Shown here: piece by piece, positions 1 through 7,302 of the stretch
How positions within the stretch are numbered: the first letter of the stretch is position 1
How the letters are laid out: the number at the start of each line of letters is the position of its first letter
Source of the DNA: Phenylobacterium conjunctum
GTDB lineage: Bacteria > Pseudomonadota > Alphaproteobacteria > Caulobacterales > Caulobacteraceae
DNA length: 22,385 nucleotides
Assembly: GCF_042679085.1 (NCBI RefSeq)
Contig: NZ_JBHTLQ010000052.1
Coordinates: 1-22,385 of the forward strand
Direction: 5' to 3'
Position numbers and translations under genes: made by a program
The notes under the pieces: generated by a model
What the model saw: only the letters and a program-made list of their open reading frames with translations
Database searches by the model: none
What the model was told of the DNA's origin: nothing

Positions 1-771
1 GGCCTCGGCCGCCAGGGCCGGAGGGGGGGCGTCCTCGTCGGTCGGCGCGGCGATCGGCTCGATCTCAGCCTGCACGGGCGCGGCCTCGACCTTGACGGGG
101 GCGGGCGCGGGCTTCGTCGCCGTCTCGGGCGAGACCGGGGTGCGTGCGGCGCGGTTGGCGATATCGGCCGCCCTGAGGTCGGTGGCCGCGGTGCTCGGCG
201 TGAAGACCTGGGCGTCCTGCGCGGGCTCAGCTGCGTCGTCCGCCGCGAGGGCAAGACCGTCGAGCGCGGCGAGGTCGGTCGCGAAGGCCTTGGGCGCGCC
301 CTTGCCGGCGTCGGCCAGAACCGCCTCGTCCGGGGTGACGCCGTCCTGGACGGCCGTGGCTTCCGGGTTCGCCTGAAGCTGGGTCTGGGCGGCGAGCAGG
401 GCGACCAGGGCGGCGAGGGCCGGATCGACCGGCGCGTCTTGCAGCGTCGCCGGGTCGCCGTCCGCGATCAGATCGGTCTCCGCCGACTTGGCGTCCTGGC
501 CCATCAACAGGGACGAGACCTGACCCTGGGCCTGGCCGAGGGCGGCCTTTAGCGCATCCGGGGTGGCGCCGCCGGCCGTCAGGGTCTTGACCGCCTGGGC
601 GTCGGCGCCGCCCTGGCCGGCGAACAGCGCCGCGAGCAGGGCCTCGAAGCCGGCCATCGGCCCCGTGGCCGCCGTCTTGCCGAACAGGCCGGCGCCCTGC
701 AGCGCGCCGGACGCGGCGGTCCCGGCCGAAGGCTGGGCGGTCTGGGCGGCGATGGTGAAACCTGCGGTCAT
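1..771 (-). CDS. fliK: Flagellar hook-length control protein FliK-like, N-terminal part (cut by left edge)
   Basis: An open minus-strand frame runs from the ATG at 771 to the left window edge (257 codons visible), beginning MTAGFTIAAQTAQPSAG. It is very rich in Ala, Gly, Gln, Asp and Pro and has no hydrophobic segment. This fits the low-complexity N-terminal secreted half of FliK, which measures hook length and switches the export gate to filament substrates. The conserved C-terminal FliK domain would lie outside the window, so homology is not shown directly. The call leans on context: the gene is divergent from flgK-flgL and has its own sigma-54 promoter, the arrangement of the Caulobacter hook operon (flbG) opposite flaN. 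Its strong-codon frame has no stop over 771 bases. Another Ala-rich flagellar protein of the hook operon is the main alternative. Confidence 0.62.
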   Translation of the reverse strand, partial: MTAGFTIAAQTAQPSAGTAASGALQGAGLFGKTAATGPMAGFEALLAALFAGQGGADAQAVKTLTAGGATPDALKAALGQAQGQVSSLLMGQDAKSAETDLIADGDPATLQDAPVDPALAALVALLAAQTQLQANPEATAVQDGVTPDEAVLADAGKGAPKAFATDLAALDGLALAADDAAEPAQDAQVFTPSTAATDLRAADIANRAARTPVSPETATKPAPAPVKVEAAPVQAEIEPIAAPTDEDAPPPALAAEA

Positions 772-835
772 GGCGTGCGGGTTGCGCGTCTCGAAGGGCG
801 GCGCCTGCTGCGCCACAAAATGTCGAACCCTGCCG

Positions 836-851
836 AGCAACCTCCGCGCCA
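836..851 (-). promoter_or_regulatory. Sigma-54 promoter of the fliK/hook unit
   Basis: Read on the minus strand, the site is TGGCGC-GGAGG-TTGCT, matching the sigma-54 consensus TGGCAC-N5-TTGC[A/T] at all but one position with the exact -24/-12 spacing. The predicted transcript start is near 825, leaving a leader of about 54 nt before the ATG at 771. Class III flagellar genes of Caulobacter use sigma-54 with the activator FlbD. Confidence 0.8.
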
Positions 852-877
852 AGTCTGAACCAGGCTCTATGTTGCGG

Positions 878-903
878 AAAAAAATAGAGAAATCGCCCTG
901 TTA
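878..903. promoter_or_regulatory. Possible IHF site (A-tract plus partial consensus)
   Basis: An A-rich tract (GGAAAAAAATAGAG) is followed by AATCGCCCTGTTA at 891-903. This matches the IHF consensus WATCAA-N4-TTR except for the two A residues after WATC. It lies between the fliK sigma-54 promoter and the enhancer-like element at 926-943, where a DNA bend would be useful. IHF sites are known in the homologous Caulobacter promoters. A second AT-rich block lies at about 1088-1112 on the flgK side. Confidence 0.3.
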
Positions 904-925
904 AGAGGCTGGAAACCTTCGGCTT

Positions 926-943
926 GCGGCGCTTTTTGCCGGG
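926..943 (-). promoter_or_regulatory. ftr-like FlbD enhancer element, copy 1
   Basis: On the minus strand this reads CCCGGCAAAAAGCGCCGC and is identical at 14 of 18 positions to the element at 1140-1157. It lies about 100-118 bp upstream of the predicted fliK transcript start. That is the usual position of the FlbD-binding ftr enhancers of Caulobacter flagellar promoters. The assignment rests on repetition, placement and resemblance to the ftr pattern as recalled; no matrix was run. Confidence 0.55.
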
Positions 944-1033
944 CGCCGAGGGGGCAGAGGGGCGTCCCTTGCCGCCCGGATCGGGGCGTCGGCGGGGCGA
1001 ACTTGGCCGGCCGGCGCCCCCGGCTGCGCGAAC

Positions 1034-1049
1034 TGGCGCCGCTCTTGCG
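1034..1049 (+). promoter_or_regulatory. Sigma-54 promoter of flgK-flgL
   Basis: TGGCGC-CGCTC-TTGCG matches the sigma-54 consensus with exact spacing and has the same TGGCGC -24 box as the divergent fliK promoter. The predicted start is near 1060, giving flgK a leader of about 134 nt. That leader contains the second ftr-like element (1140-1157). Confidence 0.8.
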
Positions 1050-1139
1050 CCCCTGATTTCGACGTCAGCCAGGCTCCGAAGGATCCGTGTTGATTTATTT
1101 GAACTTTTCTTGGCCCCTCGCGCGGGCGTTCAACATGAT

Positions 1140-1157
1140 CCCGGCAGAAATGGCCGG
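1140..1157 (+). promoter_or_regulatory. ftr-like FlbD element, copy 2, inside the flgK leader
   Basis: CCCGGCAGAAATGGCCGG differs from copy 1 (926-943, other strand) at 4 of 18 positions. It sits about 80-97 nt downstream of the predicted flgK transcript start. A downstream ftr site is known for Caulobacter flaN, so the position supports the call. The element is an imperfect inverted repeat (CCCGGC/GGCCGG). Confidence 0.5.
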
Positions 1158-1193
1158 GGTACGCGCAAGGCTTGCCGGGCGGAGGACTTGGGA

Positions 1194-3302
1194 ATGTCGC
1201 TGAGTGTCGCCATGAAGACGGCCGCGTCGGGGCTGCTCGCCGCCCAGACCGGGCTGCGCGCGGTGTCCGACGACATCGCCAACGTCAACACCCCCGGCTA
1301 CGTCCGCAAGCAGGTCGACCAGCGCCCGCTGGTGGTCGGCGGCCAGGGCATGGGCGTCGAGATCACCGGCATCAAGCGGGTGACCGACCAGTACCTGCAA
1401 GGCGCCTCGATCACGGCCGCCTCCGACGCCGCGCGCTGGAGCGCCACGTCGGAGTACCTGGATAACGCCCAGGGCCTGTTCGGCGACCCCTCCGGCGACA
1501 ACTTCTTCTTCTCGCGGCTGGACAAGATCTGGTCGACCTTCGCGGCGGCCAGCAACGATCCCTCCTCAAGCCTGGCGCGCGGCCAGGCCCTGTCCTCGGT
1601 CGAGGACATGATCAATGAAGCCCAGCGGATCAACACCCAGATCACCTCGCTGGGGGATACGGTCGACGCCCAGGCCCAGACCGACATCACCCGCGTCAAC
1701 GACCTGCTGAAGCAGATCAACACCCTCAACGCCGACATCAGCCGGGCGCGCCTGTCGCGGGCGGACTCCTCGGGCTCCGAGAACATCCAGAGCGGCCTGG
1801 TGGACGAACTCGCCGGGCTGATGAACATCCAGATCACCCAGCGCCCCAACGGCGGGGTGACGGTGCGGACCGAGGAAGGCTTCCAGCTGGCCGGGGACCA
1901 GGCCGCGACCCTGACCTATAACCGCACCGACGCCACCAAGGCCTATATCGCCATCGAGCCCCAAGGCGGCCTGGGCTCGGCCCAGCCCATCGCGGTGACC
2001 TCGGGCGAGCTGCGGGCGCTGATGGACCTGCGCGACGACAGCCTGCCGGGCCTGGCCGACCAACTGGGCGAGTTCATGAGCCGCGCCGCGGACCAGATGA
2101 ACGCCATCTCCAACGCCTCCACCGCGGTCCCGGCGCCCAACAGCCTGACCGGCCGCGACACCGGCCTGGACATGACCACGGCGCTGGCCCACTTCACCGG
2201 CAAGACCACCATCGCCATCACCAACGCCGCGGGCGTCGTGCAGCGGAAGGTGGAGCTCGACTTCGACGCTCACACGCTCAGCGTTGATGGCGGCGCGGCC
2301 AGCGCCTTTGCGGATTCCAGCTTCGACACCGACGTCACCGCCGCGCTCGGCGGCCTGGGGACCGTCAGCTTCACCGGCGGCGCGCTGAAGATCACCGCCT
2401 CGCCAGCGACCAACGGCGTGGCGATCAATGAGGGCACATCGAAGAAGGCCGACCGGGCCTTCTCCCACTTCTTCGGCCTGAACGACATCGTCCGCTCCAA
2501 CGGCGGGCCCACCAACTATGACACCGGCCTGACCACCACGGACGCCAACGGCTTCACCTCGGGCGACACCATCGCCTTCCGTCTGGCCCTGGGCGACGGC
2601 AAGCCGATCTTCGACGTCAGCGTGGCGGTGCCGAGCCCGGCTGGGGACATGCAGAACCTGCTGAACGCGCTGAACGCCAACGGGACCGGCGTGGGCCAGT
2701 ACGGGGCCTTCAGCCTCGACAGCAATGGCAAGATGAAGTTCACCGCCAGCACGACCTACGAGGTCAGCCTGTCGGTGACCGCCGACCACACCCAGCGCGG
2801 CGCCGGCGGCCCGTCGATCTCGCGGCTGTTCGGTCTGTCCTCCTTCGAGCGGACCAGCCGGGCGAGCCGCCTGGAAGTCGATCCGGCCATGGTGTCGGAC
2901 CCCACCAAGCTGCCGCTGGCCCAGCTCGACCTGACTGCGACGCCGCCGGCGGTCGCCATCCGGCCCGGCGACGGCCGCGGGGCGGCGGCCATGGCCAACG
3001 CCGGCGACATCCTGGGCCACTTCGACGCGGCCGGGACCCTGGGCGCCGTGAGGATGACCCTGTCGCGCTACGCCTCGGAGTTCGGGGGCGCGGTGGGCCG
3101 CCAGTCGGAAGCCGCGGCGACCAGCAAGGCCTCCGCCGAGTCGGTGGCCAATGAGGCCTCGTCCCGCCGCCAGGCGATCGAAGGCGTCAATATCGACGAG
3201 GAGCTCGTGCGCCTCACCACTTACCAACAGGCGTTCAACGCCTCGGCCCGGTTGATCACCGCCGCCAAGGATATGTTCGACGTCCTGACCAACATGGTCT
3301 GA
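1194..3302 (+). CDS. flgK: Flagellar hook-associated protein 1 (FlgK)
   Basis: FlgK is the first hook-filament junction protein, exported by the flagellar type III apparatus and assembled on the finished hook. The ATG at 1194 is preceded by GGAGGA at 1181-1186 and gives 702 aa starting MSLSVAMKTAASGLLAAQ. The open frame extends further upstream, but that stretch overlaps the promoter. The N terminus has the rod/hook-family signature NVNTPGYVRK; the C terminus (GVNIDEELVRLTTYQQAFNA) is the conserved coiled-coil partner. The protein is longer than the roughly 547-aa enteric FlgK because of a large variable middle region. flgL follows after 16 nt, so the two form one operon driven by the sigma-54 promoter at 1034. 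Confidence 0.95.
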   Translation: MSLSVAMKTAASGLLAAQTGLRAVSDDIANVNTPGYVRKQVDQRPLVVGGQGMGVEITGIKRVTDQYLQGASITAASDAARWSATSEYLDNAQGLFGDPSGDNFFFSRLDKIWSTFAAASNDPSSSLARGQALSSVEDMINEAQRINTQITSLGDTVDAQAQTDITRVNDLLKQINTLNADISRARLSRADSSGSENIQSGLVDELAGLMNIQITQRPNGGVTVRTEEGFQLAGDQAATLTYNRTDATKAYIAIEPQGGLGSAQPIAVTSGELRALMDLRDDSLPGLADQLGEFMSRAADQMNAISNASTAVPAPNSLTGRDTGLDMTTALAHFTGKTTIAITNAAGVVQRKVELDFDAHTLSVDGGAASAFADSSFDTDVTAALGGLGTVSFTGGALKITASPATNGVAINEGTSKKADRAFSHFFGLNDIVRSNGGPTNYDTGLTTTDANGFTSGDTIAFRLALGDGKPIFDVSVAVPSPAGDMQNLLNALNANGTGVGQYGAFSLDSNGKMKFTASTTYEVSLSVTADHTQRGAGGPSISRLFGLSSFERTSRASRLEVDPAMVSDPTKLPLAQLDLTATPPAVAIRPGDGRGAAAMANAGDILGHFDAAGTLGAVRMTLSRYASEFGGAVGRQSEAAATSKASAESVANEASSRRQAIEGVNIDEELVRLTTYQQAFNASARLITAAKDMFDVLTNMV

Positions 3303-3318
3303 ACCCAGGAGCGATGAG

Positions 3319-4245
3319 ATGAACCGCGTCTCGACGGGTGGGAACTATAGCGCCGTCCTGTCCAACATCATGGTGGCCCAGCAGCGTCAGATGGACGCCG
3401 GCGACCGGGTGGCGACCCAGAAGAACGGGTCGAACCTGAAGGACTATGCGCGCAACGCTGAGATCCTGACCTCCATGCAGTCGGTGGACTCCCGGCTGCA
3501 GGGCTACATGGACCAGAACGCCCGGCTGGCGGACAAGCTGACGACCCAGGACTTCGCCCTGAACCAGATCGCCGGCGCCGCCGACGCGGTGCGCCAGACC
3601 ATCGCCGACGCCCTGGCCAGCGGCCGCGGGGATACGGTGATGCAGGACATCCAGGGCTTCTTCGCCAACGCCGTCGAAGGGCTGAACGCCCGCTACGGCG
3701 GCAAGTACCTGTTCTCCGGCGGCCAGATCGACACCGAGCCGGTGTCGGCCCAGGTGATGTCCGACCTCACCGCCGGCCCGGCGATCTCCAGCTTCTTCCA
3801 CAATGACCAGTTCAAGGTGGAGGCCAAGATCGATGACTCCACCACGGTCAAGACCGGCCTGCTGGCGGAGGATCTGGGCACCGACCTGCTCAACGCCTTC
3901 AAGAACGTGCAGACCTTCCAGGAGGGCGTGGACGGGCCGTTCAGCGGTGTCCTGACCGACAATCAGAAGGCGTTCCTGGAAGGCCAGCTGGCCAGCTGGG
4001 ACACCCTGCATTCGAACCTGGTCAACAACACCGCCCGCAACGGCATGGTTCAGACCCGCGTCGACAACGTGCAGAAGGACATCCTGAACCGCCAGACCAG
4101 CATCAAGGGCATGATCGGGGGTATCACCGACGCCGACATGACCAAGGCGGCCAGCGACCTGCAGCAGGCTCAGCTGGCGGTGCAGGCGGCGGCCCAGGTG
4201 TTCGTCACCCTGAAGGACACCTCGCTGCTGAGCGTTCTGCGCTAG
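3319..4245 (+). CDS. flgL: Flagellar hook-associated protein 3 (FlgL)
   Basis: FlgL is the second junction protein, placed between FlgK and the flagellin filament. The 308-aa product starts MNRVSTGGNYSAVLSNIM at an ATG preceded by AGGAG (3308-3312). It shows the flagellin/FlgL pattern: helical N terminus, the central motif GGKYLFSGGQ shared by FlgL proteins, and a helical C terminus (SDLQQAQLAVQAAAQVFVTL). Its length is typical. It lies 16 nt after flgK and is probably co-transcribed with it. Its TAG stop shares the palindrome CTAG with the stop of the converging 61-aa gene, so the two coding regions overlap by 4 bp and leave no room for a terminator between them. Confidence 0.93.
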   Translation: MNRVSTGGNYSAVLSNIMVAQQRQMDAGDRVATQKNGSNLKDYARNAEILTSMQSVDSRLQGYMDQNARLADKLTTQDFALNQIAGAADAVRQTIADALASGRGDTVMQDIQGFFANAVEGLNARYGGKYLFSGGQIDTEPVSAQVMSDLTAGPAISSFFHNDQFKVEAKIDDSTTVKTGLLAEDLGTDLLNAFKNVQTFQEGVDGPFSGVLTDNQKAFLEGQLASWDTLHSNLVNNTARNGMVQTRVDNVQKDILNRQTSIKGMIGGITDADMTKAASDLQQAQLAVQAAAQVFVTLKDTSLLSVLR

Positions 4246-4427
4246 AGTCGGAACTCGCCGCCCAGGCGGTCCACCAGACGCTCGCCGCTCCAGACCTCGA
4301 CGGCGAAGCGATCGCCGCACAGGTCCGCCGCCGCCGTCAGGGCGGCCTGGTCGTCCGGGTACTCGCCCTCCTGCGCATCGCTGATGCGCTCCTGGGGGTT
4401 CAGGACATAGATGCGATAGCGGTTCAC
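4242..4427 (-). CDS. Small hypothetical protein, DUF6894-like
   Basis: This 61-aa protein begins MNRYRIYVLNPQERISDAQ from a GTG at 4427. The minus-strand sequence GGAG lies 8 nt upstream and supports the start. The pattern (RYRIYV near the N terminus, then acidic residues, EYPDDQAALTAAADL, then a strand-like end VEVWSGERLVDRLG) resembles the small DUF6894-type proteins common in Alphaproteobacteria. No function is known. It has no signal peptide or TM segment. It converges on flgL with overlapping stop codons and diverges from mnmA. Family membership is a judgement from pattern only; that it is a real gene is more certain. Confidence 0.6.
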   Translation of the reverse strand: MNRYRIYVLNPQERISDAQEGEYPDDQAALTAAADLCGDRFAVEVWSGERLVDRLGGEFRL

Positions 4428-4573
4428 GCTGATTGCTCCGGGCCAGGCGCCGGGTCCGCCGAAACCTGGGAAGACCTTACCGCCGGGCTTGCCGCAGCGT
4501 CCATATGGTCAAGCTGAACTTCTCGTGACAGGCGAACTTGGCCGCGCCGACCTCGCAAACCGGGACCTGAGCC

Positions 4574-4581
4574 GCTACATA
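4574..4581 (+). promoter_or_regulatory. Possible -10 element immediately upstream of mnmA
   Basis: GCTACATA resembles the Caulobacter housekeeping -10 box (GCTANAWC) and ends 7 nt before the mnmA ATG. No Shine-Dalgarno sequence lies between, which would make the transcript leaderless. No convincing -35 box is seen, so support is weak. Confidence 0.25.
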
Positions 4582-4588
4582 GCCGCCC

Positions 4589-5749
4589 ATGAACGCGCTC
4601 TTCACCGACGCCGCCGTCGAAACCGCCCGGGCCGCCGTGGGGCTGCCCGCTGGCGCGCGGGTGGTCGCGGCCATGTCTGGCGGGGTGGATTCCACCGTCA
4701 CCGCCGCCCTGCTGGCGCGGGCTGGCTATGACGTCGTGGGCGTCACCCTGCAGCTCTACGACCACGGGGCCGCGATCCAGAAGAAGGGCGCCTGCTGCGC
4801 CGGCCAGGATATCCACGACGCCCGTACCGCGGCCGACGCCATCGGCATTCCGCACTACGTCCTCGACTATGAGAGCCGCTTCAAGCAGCAGGTGATCGAG
4901 GACTTCGCCGACGCCTATCTGCGCGGCGAAACGCCGATCCCCTGCATCCGCTGCAATCAGACAGTGAAGTTCCGCGACCTGTTGGACGTGGCCCGCGACC
5001 TGGGCGCCCAGGCGATGGCGACCGGGCACTATGTGCGCCGCGAGGTGGGGCCCGCCGGCCCTGAGCTGCACCGCGCCGCCGACCCGGCCCGGGACCAGAG
5101 CTACTTCCTGTTCGCCACCACGGCCGAGCAGCTGGACTTCCTGCGCTTTCCGCTGGGCGGCATGCCCAAGCCGGAGGTGCGCCGCGCCGCCGCCGAGCTG
5201 GGCCTGGCCATCGCCGACAAGCCGGACAGCCAGGACATCTGCTTCGTGCCGGAGGGCCGCTACACCACCTTGATCGACCGGCTGCGCCCGCAAGGGGCTG
5301 TGGCCGGCGAGATCGTGCATCTGGATGGCCGGGTGCTGGGCCGCCACGAGGGCGTGACCCGCTACACCATCGGCCAGCGCCGGGGGCTGAACGTCGCCGT
5401 GGGCGACCCGCTGTTCGTGGTGCGCATCGACGCCGACCGCCGCCAGGTGATCGTCGGCCCGCGCGAGGCCCTGCTGACGCGAGCCTGCACCCTGAAGGAA
5501 ACCAACTGGCTGGGCGAGACGCCGAGCCTGGAGGCCGCCGAGGGCCGGCCGGTTCTGGCCCGCGTGCGCTCGACCCGCGAGCCGGTTCCGGGCCGCATCG
5601 CCCTGATCGACGGCCAGGCCGCCGTGGCCTTCGATGTCGCGGAAGAAGGCGTGGCCCCCGGCCAGGCCTGCGTGCTCTACGCGCCGGAAGCGCCGAGCCG
5701 CGTGCTGGGCGGCGGCTTCATCGACAGGACGGTGCGGGTCGGGGACTAA
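4589..5749 (+). CDS. mnmA: tRNA-specific 2-thiouridylase MnmA
   Basis: MnmA activates U34 of Lys, Glu and Gln tRNAs with ATP and inserts sulfur to give 2-thiouridine in the cytoplasm. The 386-aa product has the PP-loop SGGVDS (residues 30-35), the catalytic cysteine motif PCIRCN (C122) and the second, persulfide-carrying cysteine in DSQDICF (C218). Other landmarks are ATGHYVR, DQSYFLF and YTIGQRRGL of the central domain, and a C-terminal beta-barrel. Length is normal for the family; an extension of about 25 residues precedes the PP-loop strand. No Shine-Dalgarno sequence precedes the ATG. The gene stands alone on the plus strand and is followed by an inverted-repeat element. Confidence 0.96.
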   Translation: MNALFTDAAVETARAAVGLPAGARVVAAMSGGVDSTVTAALLARAGYDVVGVTLQLYDHGAAIQKKGACCAGQDIHDARTAADAIGIPHYVLDYESRFKQQVIEDFADAYLRGETPIPCIRCNQTVKFRDLLDVARDLGAQAMATGHYVRREVGPAGPELHRAADPARDQSYFLFATTAEQLDFLRFPLGGMPKPEVRRAAAELGLAIADKPDSQDICFVPEGRYTTLIDRLRPQGAVAGEIVHLDGRVLGRHEGVTRYTIGQRRGLNVAVGDPLFVVRIDADRRQVIVGPREALLTRACTLKETNWLGETPSLEAAEGRPVLARVRSTREPVPGRIALIDGQAAVAFDVAEEGVAPGQACVLYAPEAPSRVLGGGFIDRTVRVGD

Positions 5750-5755
5750 CCCAAT

Positions 5756-5881
5756 CCGCTCATCCCGGCGAAGGCCGGGATCCAGGTGGCGTGCGCGTGT
5801 CTATCCTGGTCTGCGCCGAGGTCCGTCCGGCTGACGCTGGCGCTTCATGATCTGGTTCCCGGCATTCGCCGGGATGAGCGG
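5756..5881. repeat. Intergenic inverted-repeat element (CATCCCGG type)
   Basis: Two 31-bp arms (5756-5786 and 5851-5881) are inverted copies with 28 of 31 positions matching; the outermost 17 bp (CCGCTCATCCCGGCGAA) match perfectly. Each arm also holds a smaller CCCGG..CCGGG palindrome. Between the arms are about 64 bp with no coding signal. The form resembles REP/BIME-like repeats scattered through GC-rich alphaproteobacterial genomes. It could fold as a large hairpin at the 3' end of the mnmA transcript, but there is no U-tract. Confidence 0.75.
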
Positions 5882-5928
5882 ATAAAGGGTTTCCGTTACG
5901 TCGCTTCTCCCCAAGCCGGCGGGAGGGG

Positions 5929-5936
5929 CCTATATC
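5929..5936 (+). promoter_or_regulatory. Possible -10 element just upstream of the thiolase gene
   Basis: CCTATATC matches GCTANAWC at 7 of 8 positions and ends 6 nt before the ATG, implying transcription starting at or beside the start codon. The purine run GGGAGGGG at 5921-5928 is 14 nt from the ATG, too far for a good ribosome site. No clear -35 box was found. Confidence 0.25.
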
Positions 5937-5942
5937 CCGGCC

Positions 5943-7133
5943 ATGACCCAAGCCTCCGATCCCGTCGTCATCGCCGCCTACGCCCGCACGCCCATGGGCG
6001 GTTTCCAGGGCGTCCTGTCCTCCGTGAAGGCCACCGCCCTCGGCTCGGCCGCCGTCAAGGCGGCGGTGGAGCGGGCAGGGGTCGCGCCCGAGCTGGTGGA
6101 GCAGATCTTCATGGGCTGCGTCCTGCCTGCGGGCTTGGGCCAGGCGCCCGCGCGCCAGGCGGCCCTGGGCGCCGGCCTGCCGAAGTCGGTGGAGGCCACC
6201 ACGGTCAACAAGATGTGCGGCTCGGGCATGCAGGCCGCGATCATGGCTCACGACGCCCTGGCGGCGGGCTCGGCCGACATCATCATCGCCGGCGGCATGG
6301 AGAGCATGTCGGGCGCGCCCTACCTCCTGCAGAAGCACCGGGCCGGCGCTCGCATCGGCCACGATACGGCCTATGACCACATGTACCTGGACGGGCTGGA
6401 GGACGCCTATGAGCCCGGCCGGCTGATGGGCGCCTTCGCCGAGGAGAGCGCGCGGGCCTACCAGTTCACCCGCGAGGCCATGGACGAGTTCGCCATTTCC
6501 AGCCTGGCCCGCGCCAAGGCGGCGGTGGAGAGCGGCGCCTTCGCCCGGGAGATCGTTCCGGTCGAGGTCGTCGGCCGCAAGGGGACTGAGACCGTCTCCA
6601 CCGACGAGCAGCCGCTGAAGGCCGATCCGGCCAAGATCCCGACCCTGAAGCCCGCCTTCGCCAAGGACGGAACCATCACGGCCGCCAACGCCAGCTCGAT
6701 CTCCGACGGCGCCGCGGCCCTGGTCCTGACGCGGGCCTCGGTGGCCGAGAAGCTGGGCCTGAACGTGGTCGCCCGGGTGGTGGCGCACGGCGCCCACGCC
6801 CATGAGCCCGGCCTGTTCACCACCGCGCCGGTGCCGGCGATGCAGAAGGCTCTGAAGAAGGCCGGTTGGAGCGTCGATGAGGTCGACCTGTTCGAGGTCA
6901 ACGAGGCCTTCGCCGTGGTGGCCATGATCGCCGAGCGCGAACTGGGCATCGACCACGCCAAGCTGAACGTCAACGGCGGCGCCTGTGCGCTTGGCCACCC
7001 CATCGGCGCGTCCGGCGCGCGGGTGATCGCCACCCTGCTGGCGGCCCTCCAGGCCCGTGGGGGCAAGAAGGGCGTCGCCAGCCTGTGCATCGGCGGCGGC
7101 GAGGCGACGGCGATGGCGGTGGAGCTGGTTTAA
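5943..7133 (+). CDS. Acetyl-CoA C-acyltransferase (thiolase)
   Basis: Thiolases condense two acyl-CoAs or cleave a 3-ketoacyl-CoA; this one could serve acetoacetyl-CoA formation or fatty-acid breakdown. The 396-aa product has all catalytic motifs: nucleophile C92 in NKMCGSGMQ, NEAF at 320-323, H352 in GGACALGHPIGASGAR, and the acid/base C382 in CIGGGEATA. Length and motif spacing are those of biosynthetic-type thiolases (PhaA/AtoB group). There is no adjacent phaB, phaC or fad gene, so substrate and pathway cannot be fixed from context. It is a single-gene unit between two inverted-repeat elements. Confidence 0.93.
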   Translation: MTQASDPVVIAAYARTPMGGFQGVLSSVKATALGSAAVKAAVERAGVAPELVEQIFMGCVLPAGLGQAPARQAALGAGLPKSVEATTVNKMCGSGMQAAIMAHDALAAGSADIIIAGGMESMSGAPYLLQKHRAGARIGHDTAYDHMYLDGLEDAYEPGRLMGAFAEESARAYQFTREAMDEFAISSLARAKAAVESGAFAREIVPVEVVGRKGTETVSTDEQPLKADPAKIPTLKPAFAKDGTITAANASSISDGAAALVLTRASVAEKLGLNVVARVVAHGAHAHEPGLFTTAPVPAMQKALKKAGWSVDEVDLFEVNEAFAVVAMIAERELGIDHAKLNVNGGACALGHPIGASGARVIATLLAALQARGGKKGVASLCIGGGEATAMAVELV

Positions 7134-7142
7134 AGCGCCTTG

Positions 7143-7262
7143 GTGTCATCCCGCATGGAGCGGCGCAGCCGCGGAAGTGCGGGACCCATAGACACCGAGC
7201 TTTCCGGAGCGCCCCGCGCGTCTGGGTCCCGGACAAGCGCTATGCGCTTTCCGGGATGACAC
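7143..7262. repeat. Second intergenic inverted-repeat element (GTGTCATCCCG type)
   Basis: The element is bounded by a perfect 11-bp inverted repeat (GTGTCATCCCG at 7143-7153; CGGGATGACAC at 7252-7262). Inside lies another inverted pair, GGGACCCA at 7181-7188 and TGGGTCCC at 7223-7230. Each half contains further small hairpins, for example AGCGC-TAT-GCGCT at 7236-7248. No coding signal is present. The CATCCCG termini recall the element after mnmA, suggesting related repeat families. Confidence 0.65.
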
Positions 7263-7302
7263 ATCGTGGTGCGGGCGACCGGAGGATGACGCGCGGTGGG
7301 GG

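Noticed and set aside
866..880. Sigma-54-like AGGCTC..TTGC on the plus strand
   Set aside because: The spacing between the two boxes is one base short, and sigma-54 promoters tolerate almost no spacing change. The site at 1034 is better.
1566..3227. 553-codon open frame antisense to flgK
   Set aside because: It is Gly/Ala/Arg/His-rich with no family motif, and the plus strand carries clear FlgK motifs throughout. Long antisense frames are expected at this GC content.
5760..6998. 412-codon open frame antisense to the thiolase
   Set aside because: All catalytic thiolase motifs are on the plus strand; the antisense product is His/Gly/Arg-rich and shows no domain.
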